A stretch of DNA of 64,000 nucleotides from contig NZ_AZNZ01000003.1 in assembly GCF_000510725.1 (NCBI RefSeq), positions 1 through 64,000 of the forward strand. Direction: 5' to 3'. This document shows, in pieces, positions 44,597 to 55,486 of the stretch. The stretch's first letter is position 1; each line of letters starts with the position of its first letter. This DNA is from Pseudoxanthomonas sp. J31. GTDB lineage: Bacteria > Pseudomonadota > Gammaproteobacteria > Xanthomonadales > Xanthomonadaceae. The notes beneath the pieces were generated by a model. That model was given only the letters and a program-made list of their open reading frames with translations. It searched no databases and was not told the origin of the DNA. The translations under genes were made by a program, and so were the position numbers.

Positions 44597-45340
44597 TCAG
44601 CCGGCCTGCAACAGCGCCTGGATCAGCTGCGGAAGCCCGGCCGAAGCGGCCGCCACGTTCTCCAGCACTTCCTCCAGGGTGATCTCCGCCGCGTCGCCGC
44701 AGCCGGCCGCCCAGTTGGCCACGATCGCCAGGCAGGCGTACTCCAGGCCCAGCTCGCGGGCCAGCGCAGCCTCGGGCATCCCGGTCATGCCGACCAGGTC
44801 GCAACCGTCGCGGCGCATGCGGGCGATTTCCGCATTGGTCTCCAGGCGCGGCCCCTGGGTGGCGCCGTAGCAGCCGCCGTCCACGACCTCGATCCCGGCC
44901 GCGCGCGCGGCCGCCAGCACCTTGCCGCGCAGTTGCGGGCTGTAGGGCTGGCCGAAGTCCACGTGCAGCGGCTCGCCTTCGCCGTCCCAGAAGGTGGAGG
45001 CGCGGCCCCAGGTGTAGTCGATCAGCTGGTCAGGGCAGGCCAGCACGCGCGGCCCGTAGGCCTCGGTGATGCCGCCGACGGTGTTCAGCGCCAGCACCCG
45101 GCGCGCGCCGGCCTGGTGCAGGGCATGCAGGTTGGCGCGGTAGTTCACCCGGTGCGGCGGCAGCGCGTGGCCTTCGCCGTGGCGGGCGAGGAAGGCCACC
45201 CGCGCACCGCCCAGGCGGCCGATGCGGACCGGCCCGGACGGGGCGCCGTAGGGGGTTTGGAAGCTGCGCGACTCGACGTCTTCCAGGGCGGCCAGGCGGT
45301 ACACGCCGGTGCCGCCGATCACGGCCAGGTCCAGCGCCAC
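44597..45340 (-). CDS. S-methyl-5'-thioinosine/purine nucleoside phosphorylase
   Basis: Cleaves a thionucleoside with phosphate, releasing the purine base and 5-methylthioribose-1-phosphate. The 247-residue protein has MTAP-family motifs: GGTGVYRL (phosphate loop), [18 protein letters not shown], and the base-specificity region [14 protein letters not shown] followed by [11 protein letters not shown]. In Pseudomonas the homologue prefers methylthioinosine over methylthioadenosine; that specificity is inferred from family and from its neighbour hpt, which would use the hypoxanthine produced. It starts 3 bp after hpt. Confidence 0.88.
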   Translation of the reverse strand: MALDLAVIGGTGVYRLAALEDVESRSFQTPYGAPSGPVRIGRLGGARVAFLARHGEGHALPPHRVNYRANLHALHQAGARRVLALNTVGGITEAYGPRVLACPDQLIDYTWGRASTFWDGEGEPLHVDFGQPYSPQLRGKVLAAARAAGIEVVDGGCYGATQGPRLETNAEIARMRRDGCDLVGMTGMPEAALARELGLEYACLAIVANWAAGCGDAAEITLEEVLENVAAASAGLPQLIQALLQAG

Positions 45341-45343
45341 GGC

Positions 45344-45931
45344 TCAGTCCTTCAGCGCGTAGATGGCCGGCAGGTTGCGGCCCTGCGCGTAGTAGTCCAT
45401 GCCGAAGCCGAACACGTAGCGGTCCGGCAGGTGCAGGCCGGCGTAGTCGGCGCGCACGCCCTCCACGCAGCGGTCGTGGTCCTTGACCGTCAGCGCGGCG
45501 ATGCGCACGTCGGTGGCGCCCTGCTCGATGCACCAGCGGCGCACTTCCTTCAGGGTCTGGCCCTCGTCGAGGATGTCGTCGGCGATCAGCACCCGGCGGC
45601 CGTACAGCGAGGTGGCCGGGCGGTGTTTCCACACCAGCTCGCCGCCCTGGTTCTGGCCGCGGTAGCGGGTGGCATGCATGTAATCGAACTGCAGGTCCAG
45701 GCCGCGCTTGCCCAGCTCCAAGGCGAGCTGGCCGGCGAACAGCATGCCGCCGTGCATCACGGTCAGGAACACCGGGACGAAGCTGTCGCCGAGGCGGTCG
45801 GCCGGGACGTCGCCGATGTAGTCGCGGGCGATCTCGTCGGCCATGCGGGCGATGGCCGCGTCGATGGTGGGCCGGTCGACCAGCAGGTCGGACTTGGCGA
45901 GGACTTCGGAAATGATGAGCGGAGTGGACAT
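45344..45931 (-). CDS. hpt: Hypoxanthine-guanine phosphoribosyltransferase
   Basis: Salvages hypoxanthine or guanine to IMP or GMP using PRPP. The 195-residue type I PRTase has the PRPP-binding motif VLIADDILDEGQTL, a flexible loop near residue 90 and VFGFGMDYYAQGRNLP near the C-terminus. It starts 38 bp after nagZ. A TAGCCT -10-like box at 45938-45943 on the minus strand would place the transcript start at the ATG. The pair with the phosphorylase forms a two-step purine recovery route. Confidence 0.92.
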   Translation of the reverse strand: MSTPLIISEVLAKSDLLVDRPTIDAAIARMADEIARDYIGDVPADRLGDSFVPVFLTVMHGGMLFAGQLALELGKRGLDLQFDYMHATRYRGQNQGGELVWKHRPATSLYGRRVLIADDILDEGQTLKEVRRWCIEQGATDVRIAALTVKDHDRCVEGVRADYAGLHLPDRYVFGFGMDYYAQGRNLPAIYALKD

Positions 45932-45937
45932 CGGGTC

Positions 45938-45943
45938 AGGCTA
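45938..45943 (-). promoter_or_regulatory. -10-like box next to the hpt start
   Basis: TAGCCT on the minus strand ends 6 nt before the hpt ATG, the same geometry seen at several other genes here. No convincing -35 hexamer accompanies it. Confidence 0.25.
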
Positions 45944-45969
45944 CAGGAAGGAGGGCGGTAAGTGGGCGC

Positions 45970-46968
45970 TCAGGCGGCGGAGGAGGGCAGGCGCGCGCGG
46001 GCGCCGGCATGGCGGGCGTCGGCCAGCAGGCCGTCCCAGCCCAGCGCGCCGCGGCCGAGCAGGCCCAGCAGCGCGGCGGTGTTGAGGGGGCGGTCGCGCA
46101 CCGCCTGCAGCGATTCGGCGACCAGTTCGGGATGGCAGACCAGGACCACGTCGCAGCCGGCGTCCAGGTGCGCCAGCACGCGGGCGCGCACCCCGCCGGC
46201 GGCGTGCGCGGCGGCCATGCCGATGTCGTCGGAGAACACCACGCCGCGGAAGCCCAGTTCGCCGCGCAGGAACTGCCCGATCCAGAACGGCGAATAGCCT
46301 GCCGGGTCCGGGGCGATGGCCGGGTACTGCACGTGGGCCATCATCACCGCGTCGGCGCCGGCCTCGATCCCGGCGACGAACGGCACCAGGTCCTCGCCGC
46401 GCAGCGCCTGCAGCGGGCGCGGGTCCACCGCGTGGTCGACGTGGGTGTCCTCCAGCACGGTGCCGTGCCCGGGGAAGTGCTTGAGGGTGGCGGCCATGCC
46501 CACCGAGTGCATGCCGCGCACGTAGGCGCGGACCAGCTCGGCCACCGCTTGCGGGTCGGGGCCGAAGGCACGGTCGCCGATGGCGAGGTTGCCGCGGCCC
46601 AGGTCGGCCACCGGGGCGAAGCTCAGGTCCACGCCGCTGGCGCGGATCTCGCTGGCCATCAGCCAGGCGTGCTCCTCGGCCAGGGCCAGGGCGGCCTCGC
46701 GGTCGCGCGCGTACAGCTCGCCGATCCGCTGCAGCGGCGGCAGGTCGCTGTAACCCTCGCGGAAGCGCTGCACGCGGCCGCCTTCCTGGTCCACGCAGAC
46801 CAGCTGCGGGCGCGGCGCCGCCTCGCGGATGGCGGCGGCCAGCTCGGCCACCTGCGCGCGCGAGGCGAAGTTGCGCTTGAACAGGATCACGCCGGCGACC
46901 GCATCGTGCTGCAGCCAGTCGCGCTCCTGCGCGGTCAGTTCGGTGCCGGCGACGCCGATCAACAGCAT
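45970..46968 (-). CDS. nagZ: Beta-N-acetylhexosaminidase
   Basis: Cytoplasmic glycoside hydrolase family 3 enzyme that removes N-acetylglucosamine from anhydromuropeptides during cell-wall recycling. The 332-residue protein has the NagZ signature KHFPGHGTVLEDTHVD, containing the catalytic loop histidine and aspartate, and the nucleophile aspartate in VVFSDDIGM. GGAG lies 8 nt before ATG 46968. A much longer frame upstream re-reads the CYTH gene. In bacteria with inducible AmpC its products influence beta-lactamase expression; no ampR/ampC is seen here. Confidence 0.95.
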   Translation of the reverse strand: MLLIGVAGTELTAQERDWLQHDAVAGVILFKRNFASRAQVAELAAAIREAAPRPQLVCVDQEGGRVQRFREGYSDLPPLQRIGELYARDREAALALAEEHAWLMASEIRASGVDLSFAPVADLGRGNLAIGDRAFGPDPQAVAELVRAYVRGMHSVGMAATLKHFPGHGTVLEDTHVDHAVDPRPLQALRGEDLVPFVAGIEAGADAVMMAHVQYPAIAPDPAGYSPFWIGQFLRGELGFRGVVFSDDIGMAAAHAAGGVRARVLAHLDAGCDVVLVCHPELVAESLQAVRDRPLNTAALLGLLGRGALGWDGLLADARHAGARARLPSSAA

Positions 46969-47053
46969 GCGGGGGACTCCAGGACGCGCGGATGCGCGTG
47001 GTGCGCATTGTCGCAGATGCGGGGCGGAGGCCGCGATCGCGGCGCGGCAGGGC

Positions 47054-47572
47054 TCAGCCGGCGGCCGGGCCGGCGCGCTCGGCCTCGCTCCATTGGCTGT
47101 AGGGGCGGTCGGCCAGGGCCAGGTTGTAGTAGCGCTGCAGCTCGGTGACCTCGGCGCCCAGCCAGTCCGGGCGCTGGAACGCCTCGTCCACCGCGTCCAG
47201 TTCGATCTCGGCCACCACCAGGCCGGCGTTCTCGCCCTCGAACTCGTCGATCTCCCACAGGTGGCCGCCGTGGCGCACGTAGTGCCGCTGCTTGCGCACC
47301 AGGCCGCCGACGCACAGCTCCAGCAGCTGGCGCGCGTCCTCCACCGGGACCGGGTAGTCGAACTCCAGCCGGCTCGGCCCGGACTGGGCCGACTTGATGT
47401 TGAGGAAGGCCGCCTCGCCCTCGATCCGGACCCGGATCGAGGCCTTCTGGATGCCGCCGGACAGCACGTCCAGGTCGTTGAGGTAGCCCTGGGCCATGGC
47501 CTGGGTGCGTTCCACCGACCGGCGCCAGCCGTCGCCGGCCAGCAGGAACTTGCGCTCGATCTCCACGCCCAT
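47054..47572 (-). CDS. CYTH-domain protein
   Basis: A 172-residue triphosphate-tunnel protein. The defining ExExK motif is at the very start (VEIERKFLL), followed by alternating charged strands (IRVRIEG, LEFDYPV, WEIDEFEG, VVAEIELD) that line the tunnel. CYTH proteins bind or hydrolyse triphosphates (inorganic triphosphate, thiamine triphosphate) or make cAMP. The small single-domain form is more often a triphosphatase, but activity cannot be assigned. ATG 47572 is chosen because the motif must be near the N-terminus. Confidence 0.85.
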   Translation of the reverse strand: MGVEIERKFLLAGDGWRRSVERTQAMAQGYLNDLDVLSGGIQKASIRVRIEGEAAFLNIKSAQSGPSRLEFDYPVPVEDARQLLELCVGGLVRKQRHYVRHGGHLWEIDEFEGENAGLVVAEIELDAVDEAFQRPDWLGAEVTELQRYYNLALADRPYSQWSEAERAGPAAG

Positions 47573-47722
47573 GGCGGCCGGACTCCTTGCTGAGGGGGCG
47601 ACATGATGCCAGCGGCGCCCGGCCGCTGTCCGCGGCGGCGGCATTGTCGCGGATCATGGACGCTCCGTGCCTGGTTCGTGTATTAAACCGGCTGCCCTTC
47701 CTCCTGGACCCGGGACCGCCGC

Positions 47723-49789
47723 ATGCAGAAAGACAGCACGATCCGCCTGCTCATCGTCGACGATCGCGTGGAGGATGCGGAGGCGGTCGTGACCGCCCTG
47801 CGCAACGGCGGCATCGCGGTGCGGCCGCTGCGGCCCCAGGACCCGGCCGAGCTGGCGCAGATGGTCGCCGGGCAGCCGGTGGACCTGGTGCTGGCCAGCA
47901 ATTCCACGGCCATGCCGCTGGAGCAGGTCTGCGCGCAGGTGGGCGCCAGTGGCAAGGACCTGCCGCTGCTGGCCCTGGTCGACCGGATCGACGACGCCGC
48001 GGTGCTGGCCTGCCTCGGCAACGGCGTGCGCGCCCTGGTGCTGCGCCACCGCCCCGAGCACCTGCTGGCCACGGTGCGCCGCGAATGGTCCGACCTGGAG
48101 GCGCGCCGCGGCCTGCGCCGGCTGGAGGCGCAGCTGCGCGAGACCGAGCGCCGCTGCGACGCGCTGATCGCCTCCTCGCGCGACCCGGTGGCCTACATCC
48201 ACGAGGGCATGCACATCCGCGCCAACGACGCCTACCTGGAGATGTTCGGGTTCGAGTCGTTCGAGGAGGTGGAAGGCATGTCGCTGCTGGACCTGGTCGC
48301 GGCGCAGCACATCGATGCCTTCAAGCAGCTGCTCAAGGCGCTGTCGCGCGGCGAGCCGCCGCCGGCCGAATACCTGATGGAGGCGCGCCACCTCGACGGC
48401 AGCACCTTCCCGGCGAAGATGGAGTTCGCCACCGCCACCTACGAGGGCGAGCCCTGCATCCAGGTGGTGTTCCGCCGCCGCGAGGAGCTGGACCCGGAGC
48501 TGGCGCGCGAGGTCGAGGAACTGCGCCAGCGCGACCAGGTCACCGGCCTGCTCAACCGCCCCACCTTCATGCGCATGCTGGAGGACGCGGTGGCGCGTGT
48601 GGGCCGCGACGGCGGCCAGTACGGCTTCCTGCTGCTGGAGCCGGACCATTACGCGCGGCTGCTGCCGGACATCGGCCTGGACGCGGCCGACGCCTTCATC
48701 GCCGCCCTGGCCGAGCGCGTGCGCAGCGCGCTGCCACCGGAGGTGCCGGTGGCGCGCTTCGGCGAGGACAGCTTCGCCGTGCTGGTGGAGGGCAACCACG
48801 CCAGCACCCGCAACGTGGCCGAGGCGCTGCGCGACGCCATCGCCACCCACGTGGTCAGCGTCGGCACCCGCTCGGTGGCGGTGACCGCCAGCATCGGCGG
48901 CGTGCAGGTGGGCGAGAAGATCGCCAGCGTGCCGCAGATCCTGTCCAAGGCGAACCATTGCCTGCACGCGGCGGTGGAAATGGGCGGCAACAGCGTCCAG
49001 GTATTCGACCCGGGCGCGGCAGACCGCGCCGAGGAGGAACGCATCGCGCGCTGGGTCGAGCGCCTGCGCGAGGCCCTGGCCGGCGACGGCTTCGTCCTGC
49101 ACTACCTGCCGGTGCTGGGCCTGCAGGGCGACAACGGCGAGCTGTACGAGGCGCACCTGCGGATCGAGGTCAACGGCGAGCTGGTGCGGCCCTCGGCCTT
49201 CGCCGCCATCGCCGAGGAGCACGGCCTGCTGGGCGAGATCGACCGCTGGGTGGTGCGCAAGGCGATCGCCACCCTGGCCGAGCGCGACCGCGCCGGCCGC
49301 AACACCCGCATCCTGGTGCGGCTGTGCCCGGACTCGTTCGCCGGCGACGCCATGGCCACCCTGATCCGCACCGAGCTGGCGATGAACGGCGTGTCCGGCG
49401 ACCGCCTGTGGCTGGAGGCATCCGAGGCCAAGGTATTCACCCACCTGCGCGACGCCCAGCAGTTCCTGTCGGCGGTGTCCTCGCTGGGCTGCCGCATGGG
49501 CCTGGAGCAGTTCGGCTCCGGCCTGGATTCCTTCCAGCTGCTGGCGCACTTCCGCCCGGCCTTCCTCAAGATCGACCCGGGCCTGACCGACGACCTGGGC
49601 AAGGGCGGCGATGCACTGGAGAAGGTGCGCGAGATCACCTCCCGCGCCCAGGCCGACGGGATGGCGACCCTGGCCGAGCAGGTCGGCGACGCGCCCACCA
49701 TGAGCCAGCTGTTCACGCTGGGCGTGGACTATGTATCCGGCGGGTTCGTGGCCCCGGCGGGGCCTGAGATGAACTTCGAGTTCGGCTGA
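47723..49789 (+). CDS. fimX: FimX-type degenerate GGDEF/EAL protein
   Basis: A 688-residue protein with the FimX/Filp order: receiver-like (about 8-125), PAS (about 145-255), GGDEF (about 268-425) and EAL (about 440-680). The receiver has D14 but lacks a normal phospho-acceptor (LVLASNS). GGDEF is changed to FGEDSF and EAL to E-A-H in YEAHLRIE. The loop-6 motif reads FGSGLDSF. It therefore should neither make nor cleave c-di-GMP but bind it. In Pseudomonas and Xanthomonas such proteins act with a PilZ protein and PilB in type IV pilus extension. Neither partner is in this window. Confidence 0.88.
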   Translation: MQKDSTIRLLIVDDRVEDAEAVVTALRNGGIAVRPLRPQDPAELAQMVAGQPVDLVLASNSTAMPLEQVCAQVGASGKDLPLLALVDRIDDAAVLACLGNGVRALVLRHRPEHLLATVRREWSDLEARRGLRRLEAQLRETERRCDALIASSRDPVAYIHEGMHIRANDAYLEMFGFESFEEVEGMSLLDLVAAQHIDAFKQLLKALSRGEPPPAEYLMEARHLDGSTFPAKMEFATATYEGEPCIQVVFRRREELDPELAREVEELRQRDQVTGLLNRPTFMRMLEDAVARVGRDGGQYGFLLLEPDHYARLLPDIGLDAADAFIAALAERVRSALPPEVPVARFGEDSFAVLVEGNHASTRNVAEALRDAIATHVVSVGTRSVAVTASIGGVQVGEKIASVPQILSKANHCLHAAVEMGGNSVQVFDPGAADRAEEERIARWVERLREALAGDGFVLHYLPVLGLQGDNGELYEAHLRIEVNGELVRPSAFAAIAEEHGLLGEIDRWVVRKAIATLAERDRAGRNTRILVRLCPDSFAGDAMATLIRTELAMNGVSGDRLWLEASEAKVFTHLRDAQQFLSAVSSLGCRMGLEQFGSGLDSFQLLAHFRPAFLKIDPGLTDDLGKGGDALEKVREITSRAQADGMATLAEQVGDAPTMSQLFTLGVDYVSGGFVAPAGPEMNFEFG

Positions 49790-49833
49790 CCGCGCGGCGG
49801 CGCGGCCGGCCATCCCGGTGGCAGGAGGAGCGC

Positions 49834-51468
49834 ATGCAGCCGAACCGTTTCGAGACCCACGCCGTCGCGAACCAGCCGCCGCCGCTGGTGCCGCGCGACC
49901 TGTGGGGCGACGACCTGGCCCTGCGCGAGGCGGTGTCGCGCGGCGGCGCGGGCGCGTTCGCCCCGCGCCTGCAGGCCTATGGCGCGCTGGCCGGCGACGA
50001 GCTGTACCGCCTCGGCTTCGACGCCAACCGCGACCGCCCGCGCCTGCGCACCCATGATGCCCAGGGGCGGCGGATCGACCTGGTCGAGTTCCACCCGGCC
50101 TACCACCGGCTGATGGAGCTGGCCAAGGCGCACGGCGTGGCCGGCCTGTCCTGGCACGAACCGGTGCCCGGCGCCCACGTGGCGCGCGCGGCGCTGGCCT
50201 ATCTGCACCACCAGGCCGAGGCCGGCACCAGCTGTCCGCTGACCATGACCCACGCCGCGGTACCGGTGCTGCGCCAGGCGCCGGCGCTGGAGGCATGGGC
50301 GCGCGGCGCGGCGACGCCGGCCTACGACCCGCGCGACCTGCCGATGGCGGAAAAAGCCGGGCTCACCCTGGGCATGGGCATGACCGAGAAGCAGGGCGGC
50401 TCGGACGTGCGCGGCAATGCCACCACCGCCACCCCGCTGCCAGGCGGCGATGCCTGGCAACTGGTCGGGCACAAGTGGTTCTTCTCCGCGCCGATGTCCG
50501 ACGGCTTCCTGGTGCTGGCGCAGACCCCCGACGGGCTGGGCTGCTTCCTGCTGCCGCGGCGGCTGCCGGACGGGTCGAAGAACGCGTTCCGGCTGATGCG
50601 GCTGAAGGACAAGCTGGGCGACTGGTCCAATGCTTCTTCCGAAGTGGAGTTCTGCGACGCCCTGGCCTGGCCGGTGGGCGAGCCCGGGCGCGGCGTGGCC
50701 ACGATCATCCCGATGGTGATGCTGACCCGGCTGGACTGCATGCTCGCCGCCGCGGCGCAGGTGCGCTGGGCGATGGCCAATGCGCTGCACCACGCCCGCC
50801 ACCGGATGGCCTTCGGCCGGGTGCTGGCCGGGCATCCGCTGATGGCCAACGTGCTGGCCGACCTGGCGATCGAATCGGAGGCGGCCACCGTGTTCGCGCT
50901 GGACGTGGCCGCCGCGGTGGACGCGGGGCCGGGCGATCCGCAGGCCGCGGCCTACGCCCGCGTGGCCACCGCGCTCGGCAAGTACTGGCTGTGCCGGCGC
51001 GCGCCAACGCTGGTCAACGAGGCCCAGGAATGCCTGGGCGGTGCCGGCTACGTGGAGGAATCGGTGCTGCCGCGGCTGTACCGGCAGGCACCGCTGAACT
51101 CGATCTGGGAAGGCAGCGGCAACATCCAGTGCCTGGACGTGCTGCGCGCGCTGGCGCGCGAGCCACAGGCGGCGCAGGCGCTGCGGGCCGCGCTGGAACG
51201 GGCCGCGAGCATGGATCCGGTGCTCGCCCGCCAGGCCGCGGCCATCGCCGGCCTGCTCGCGCAGCCGCGCGAGGAATTGGAGATCCGGGCGCGCCACCTG
51301 GTCGAGCGCATCGCCCTGGTGCTGCAGGGAGCGGCCCTGCACGCGGCGGGCAGTCCGGTCGCCGGGGCCTTCGTGCGCAGCCGCCTGGACGGCGCCCACG
51401 GCCTGGCCATGGGCACGCTGCCGCCCGGCATCGACTTCGCCGCGGTGATGGAACGGGCGCTGCCGTAG
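49834..51468 (+). CDS. AidB-like acyl-CoA dehydrogenase
   Basis: A 544-residue flavoprotein close in length to E. coli AidB (541). Flavin-binding segments MGMTEKQGGSDV and WFFSAPM, the C-terminal LGGAGYVEES and the SIWEGSGNIQCLDVLRA region are all AidB-like. AidB is induced by alkylating agents and binds DNA; whether this homologue does is unknown. CAGGAGGAG before the ATG is a strong ribosome binding site. The gene lies 44 bp after fimX and converges with an ABC transporter 10 bp away. Confidence 0.9.
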   Translation: MQPNRFETHAVANQPPPLVPRDLWGDDLALREAVSRGGAGAFAPRLQAYGALAGDELYRLGFDANRDRPRLRTHDAQGRRIDLVEFHPAYHRLMELAKAHGVAGLSWHEPVPGAHVARAALAYLHHQAEAGTSCPLTMTHAAVPVLRQAPALEAWARGAATPAYDPRDLPMAEKAGLTLGMGMTEKQGGSDVRGNATTATPLPGGDAWQLVGHKWFFSAPMSDGFLVLAQTPDGLGCFLLPRRLPDGSKNAFRLMRLKDKLGDWSNASSEVEFCDALAWPVGEPGRGVATIIPMVMLTRLDCMLAAAAQVRWAMANALHHARHRMAFGRVLAGHPLMANVLADLAIESEAATVFALDVAAAVDAGPGDPQAAAYARVATALGKYWLCRRAPTLVNEAQECLGGAGYVEESVLPRLYRQAPLNSIWEGSGNIQCLDVLRALAREPQAAQALRAALERAASMDPVLARQAAAIAGLLAQPREELEIRARHLVERIALVLQGAALHAAGSPVAGAFVRSRLDGAHGLAMGTLPPGIDFAAVMERALP

Positions 51469-51478
51469 TGCCCGCGGC

Positions 51479-53241
<1,763 letters not shown>

Positions 53242-53245
<4 letters not shown>

Positions 53246-53838
53246 GGGTTGCTTCCGGGAATGGCGACGCGCACGCGGTCGCGGGTGGCGTCGCGCAGGC
53301 GCGCGCGCAGGGGCTCGGCTTGGGTTGCCGGCAGGCGCAGGCCCAGGCGCGCGCCGTCGGCCACGAAGGCCTCGGAGGTCTTTTCGGCCGCGTGCGCCGC
53401 CAGTGCGGCATGGACCGTGCCCAGCGCATCGAACGGGCACTCCAGTTCCAGCTCGACCATTTCCACCAGCGGCTCGCGCCTGGCCAGGCGCAGGCACTCG
53501 GCCGCCGCGCCGCCGTAGGCGCGGACCAGTCCGCCGGCGCCGAGCTTGATCCCGCCGAACCAGCGGGTCACCACCACCGCCACGCGGTCGTAGCCCTGGC
53601 CGTCGATCGCGGCCAGGATCGGGCGGCCGGCGGTCCCGGCCGGTTCGCCGTCGTCGCTGGATCGGTAGTCCTGGCCGATGCGGTAGGCCCAGCAGTTGTG
53701 GGTGGCATCGGCGTGGGACACGGAGGCCACGAACTCCAGTGCCTGCTCCGGGGTGGCCACGGGCGCGGCATTGGCCAGGAACCGGCTGTGCTTGACCTCG
53801 AGCAGGTGGCTGGCGGGCGCGGCGAGGGTATCGGTCAT
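53242..53838 (-). CDS. yigZ: IMPACT/YigZ-family protein
   Basis: A 198-residue YigZ homologue. The N-terminal UPF0029 domain holds the signature SSDDGEPAGTAGRPIL and VVTRWFGGIKLGAGGLVRAY, and the C-terminal domain is ferredoxin-like. Eukaryotic IMPACT controls GCN2; the bacterial role, perhaps linked to translation, is not settled. It shares a GTGA overlap with the ABC exporter gene and starts 42 bp after the putative anti-sigma gene. Confidence 0.93.
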
Positions 53839-53880
53839 CGCCGCCATTCTAACCGGCGCGTGTGCACGCGCCGGTCGCAC

Positions 53881-54840
53881 TCACGGCGCCTGTTCGAGCA
53901 ACGGCCGCAGGTCCTCGGGCACTTCCAGCTGCGGGTGCTCGCGCACGAACCATTGCAGGCTCGCGCGTGCGCCTTCGATGTCGCCGTCGGCCTGCAGCCC
54001 GCGGATCCACTCCAGCCATTCCTGCGGATCGGCCAGGGCCATGGCCACCGGCGGTGGCCCGTCCTCGATCGCGGCCGCGGATACCGGCGCCGATGCCGGA
54101 GGCGGTGGCGGGGCGGCGATCGCCTGCCGCGGCGCCATCGCAGGCGCAGGGCGCATTGCACTGGCCTCCTGGCGGGAACGTTCGGCAGCGCGGCGCGCGG
54201 CCCCCTGCGCCTGGCGGGCGCGGGCCATGTCCTGCGCCGCACGCGCGGCTTCCGCGGCCGCGGCCACCTCGGCAGCTGGCGAGGCCGCGGGCGCCGGTTC
54301 CGCCATTGCCGCGACCGGCGCCGGAGCGGCCGGCAAGGGCGCGCGCGGCATCGCCACGGCAGCGTCGTCCGGTGGCGGCGGCGGCAGCTTGCGCGCGACC
54401 GCGGCGGCGGGGCGCTGCACCGCCGGGGTGGCGGCGGAATCCGCGGCACCCGCATCCGCGGCCGGCGCCGCCTCCTCTGCTGCCGGTGCATGCACGGCCT
54501 GCGCCGCGGCTGGTGCAGAGCGGTCGGCAGCCGCCGGCGCTGCCGCCGGCAACGCCTGGCCGGGCACCGGCGGTTCGCGCAACTGCCAGGCCACGCCGAA
54601 CGCCAGCACCAGCGATGCCGCCAGCCCCAGCGGAGCAATCCAGCGCCGCCGCCGCGCACGCCGCCAGCCGCGGGCCACCGGCGCCGTGGCGGTTGCCGGG
54701 TGCGCAGGGGGAGCCGCGGCCTGGCGCGCCGCGGCGAGGATGCGTGCATCCAGTTGCGGCGACGGCCCCGGGCCGGCAGCCGCCTCGAGCTGGCGCCGCA
54801 GTTCCAGTTCCTCCGGGGTCAGGGGGGCGTGCCGGCTCAT
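53881..54840 (-). CDS. Putative anti-sigma factor, Ala/Pro-rich membrane protein
   Basis: I do not recognise a family over the full length. The 319-residue product has a short cytoplasmic N-terminus with charged helix (LTPEELELRRQLEAA), a basic stretch RRARRRRW before one membrane helix (about 67-86), a low-complexity Ala/Pro segment (about 90-255), and a C-terminal helical module (PQEWLEWIRGLQADGDIEGA, about 270-300) seen in proteins encoded beside some ECF sigma factors. The ATGA overlap with the sigma gene and the single helix suggest an anti-sigma factor or sigma-linked envelope sensor. The role is inferred from context. Confidence 0.6.
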   Translation of the reverse strand: MSRHAPLTPEELELRRQLEAAAGPGPSPQLDARILAAARQAAAPPAHPATATAPVARGWRRARRRRWIAPLGLAASLVLAFGVAWQLREPPVPGQALPAAAPAAADRSAPAAAQAVHAPAAEEAAPAADAGAADSAATPAVQRPAAAVARKLPPPPPDDAAVAMPRAPLPAAPAPVAAMAEPAPAASPAAEVAAAAEAARAAQDMARARQAQGAARRAAERSRQEASAMRPAPAMAPRQAIAAPPPPPASAPVSAAAIEDGPPPVAMALADPQEWLEWIRGLQADGDIEGARASLQWFVREHPQLEVPEDLRPLLEQAP

Positions 54841-55394
54841 GCTTGCAGCCTCCCGCGCAGGCGGTCCATGGCATAGCGCAGCCGCGACTTCACCGTCTCC
54901 CGGCCGACCCCGGTGATGCGGCCGATCTCCTCCAGCGGCAGTTCGCCATGCAGGCGCAGCAGCAGCGCCTCGCGCTGCTCGGCCGGCAGCTCGTCCAGCG
55001 CCCGGTACAGGCGCGCGGCCTGCTGCGAACGGCTGGCGTGCCGCTCCGGGTCGTCCGGGTCCGCCAGCGCGGTGGTGCGCTCGTCGGCGTCGGCCGGCGC
55101 CGGCGGCCGGTGCTTCAGCGCGCGCCAGTGGTCGGCCAGTCGGTTGTGGGCGATGCGGTACAGCCAGGCCGCGAACGGCGCGTCCGGGCGCCAGCCGTCG
55201 CGTGCGGCCACCACCCGCTGCCACACGTCCTGGAACAGCTCCTCGGCCAGGGCGCGGTCATGCAGCTGGCCCAGCAGGAAGCGGAACAGCGGCAGGCGGT
55301 GGCGCGCGTACAGGGCCTCGAACGCGGCAACGTCGCCCGCGGCCCAGGCCTGCATCAGGATCTCGTCTCCGGGTGGGTCCACCGCCTGCTCCAT
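54837..55394 (-). CDS. ECF-type RNA polymerase sigma factor
   Basis: A 185-residue sigma factor with only regions 2 and 4. Region 2 (about 15-90) contains RHRLPLFRFLLGQL, ELFQDVWQRV and FAAWLYRIAHNRLADHWR. Region 4 (about 130-180) contains LPAEQREALLLRLHGELPLEEIG in parts and the recognition helix GRETVKSRLRYAM. ATG 55394 is chosen because family N-termini begin close to it; an upstream ATG (55478) adds 28 unrelated residues. A promoter with -10 TAGGGT would start the transcript at this ATG. Its regulon is unknown. Confidence 0.88.
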   Translation of the reverse strand: MEQAVDPPGDEILMQAWAAGDVAAFEALYARHRLPLFRFLLGQLHDRALAEELFQDVWQRVVAARDGWRPDAPFAAWLYRIAHNRLADHWRALKHRPPAPADADERTTALADPDDPERHASRSQQAARLYRALDELPAEQREALLLRLHGELPLEEIGRITGVGRETVKSRLRYAMDRLRGRLQA

Positions 55395-55401
55395 GTGCGG
55401 C

Positions 55402-55429
55402 ACCCTAGCGCGCCCGGCGCCGGACGCAA
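55402..55429 (-). promoter_or_regulatory. Candidate promoter of the sigma factor operon
   Basis: TTGCGT (55429-55424) and TAGGGT (55407-55402) on the minus strand are 16 bp apart. The start point would coincide with ATG 55394, giving a leaderless mRNA. Confidence 0.4.
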
Positions 55430-55486
55430 GCGGCACCGCGGCGGGCAGGGGCAGGGCGGCGGCGGGGCACGTGCTCATGTTGGATA

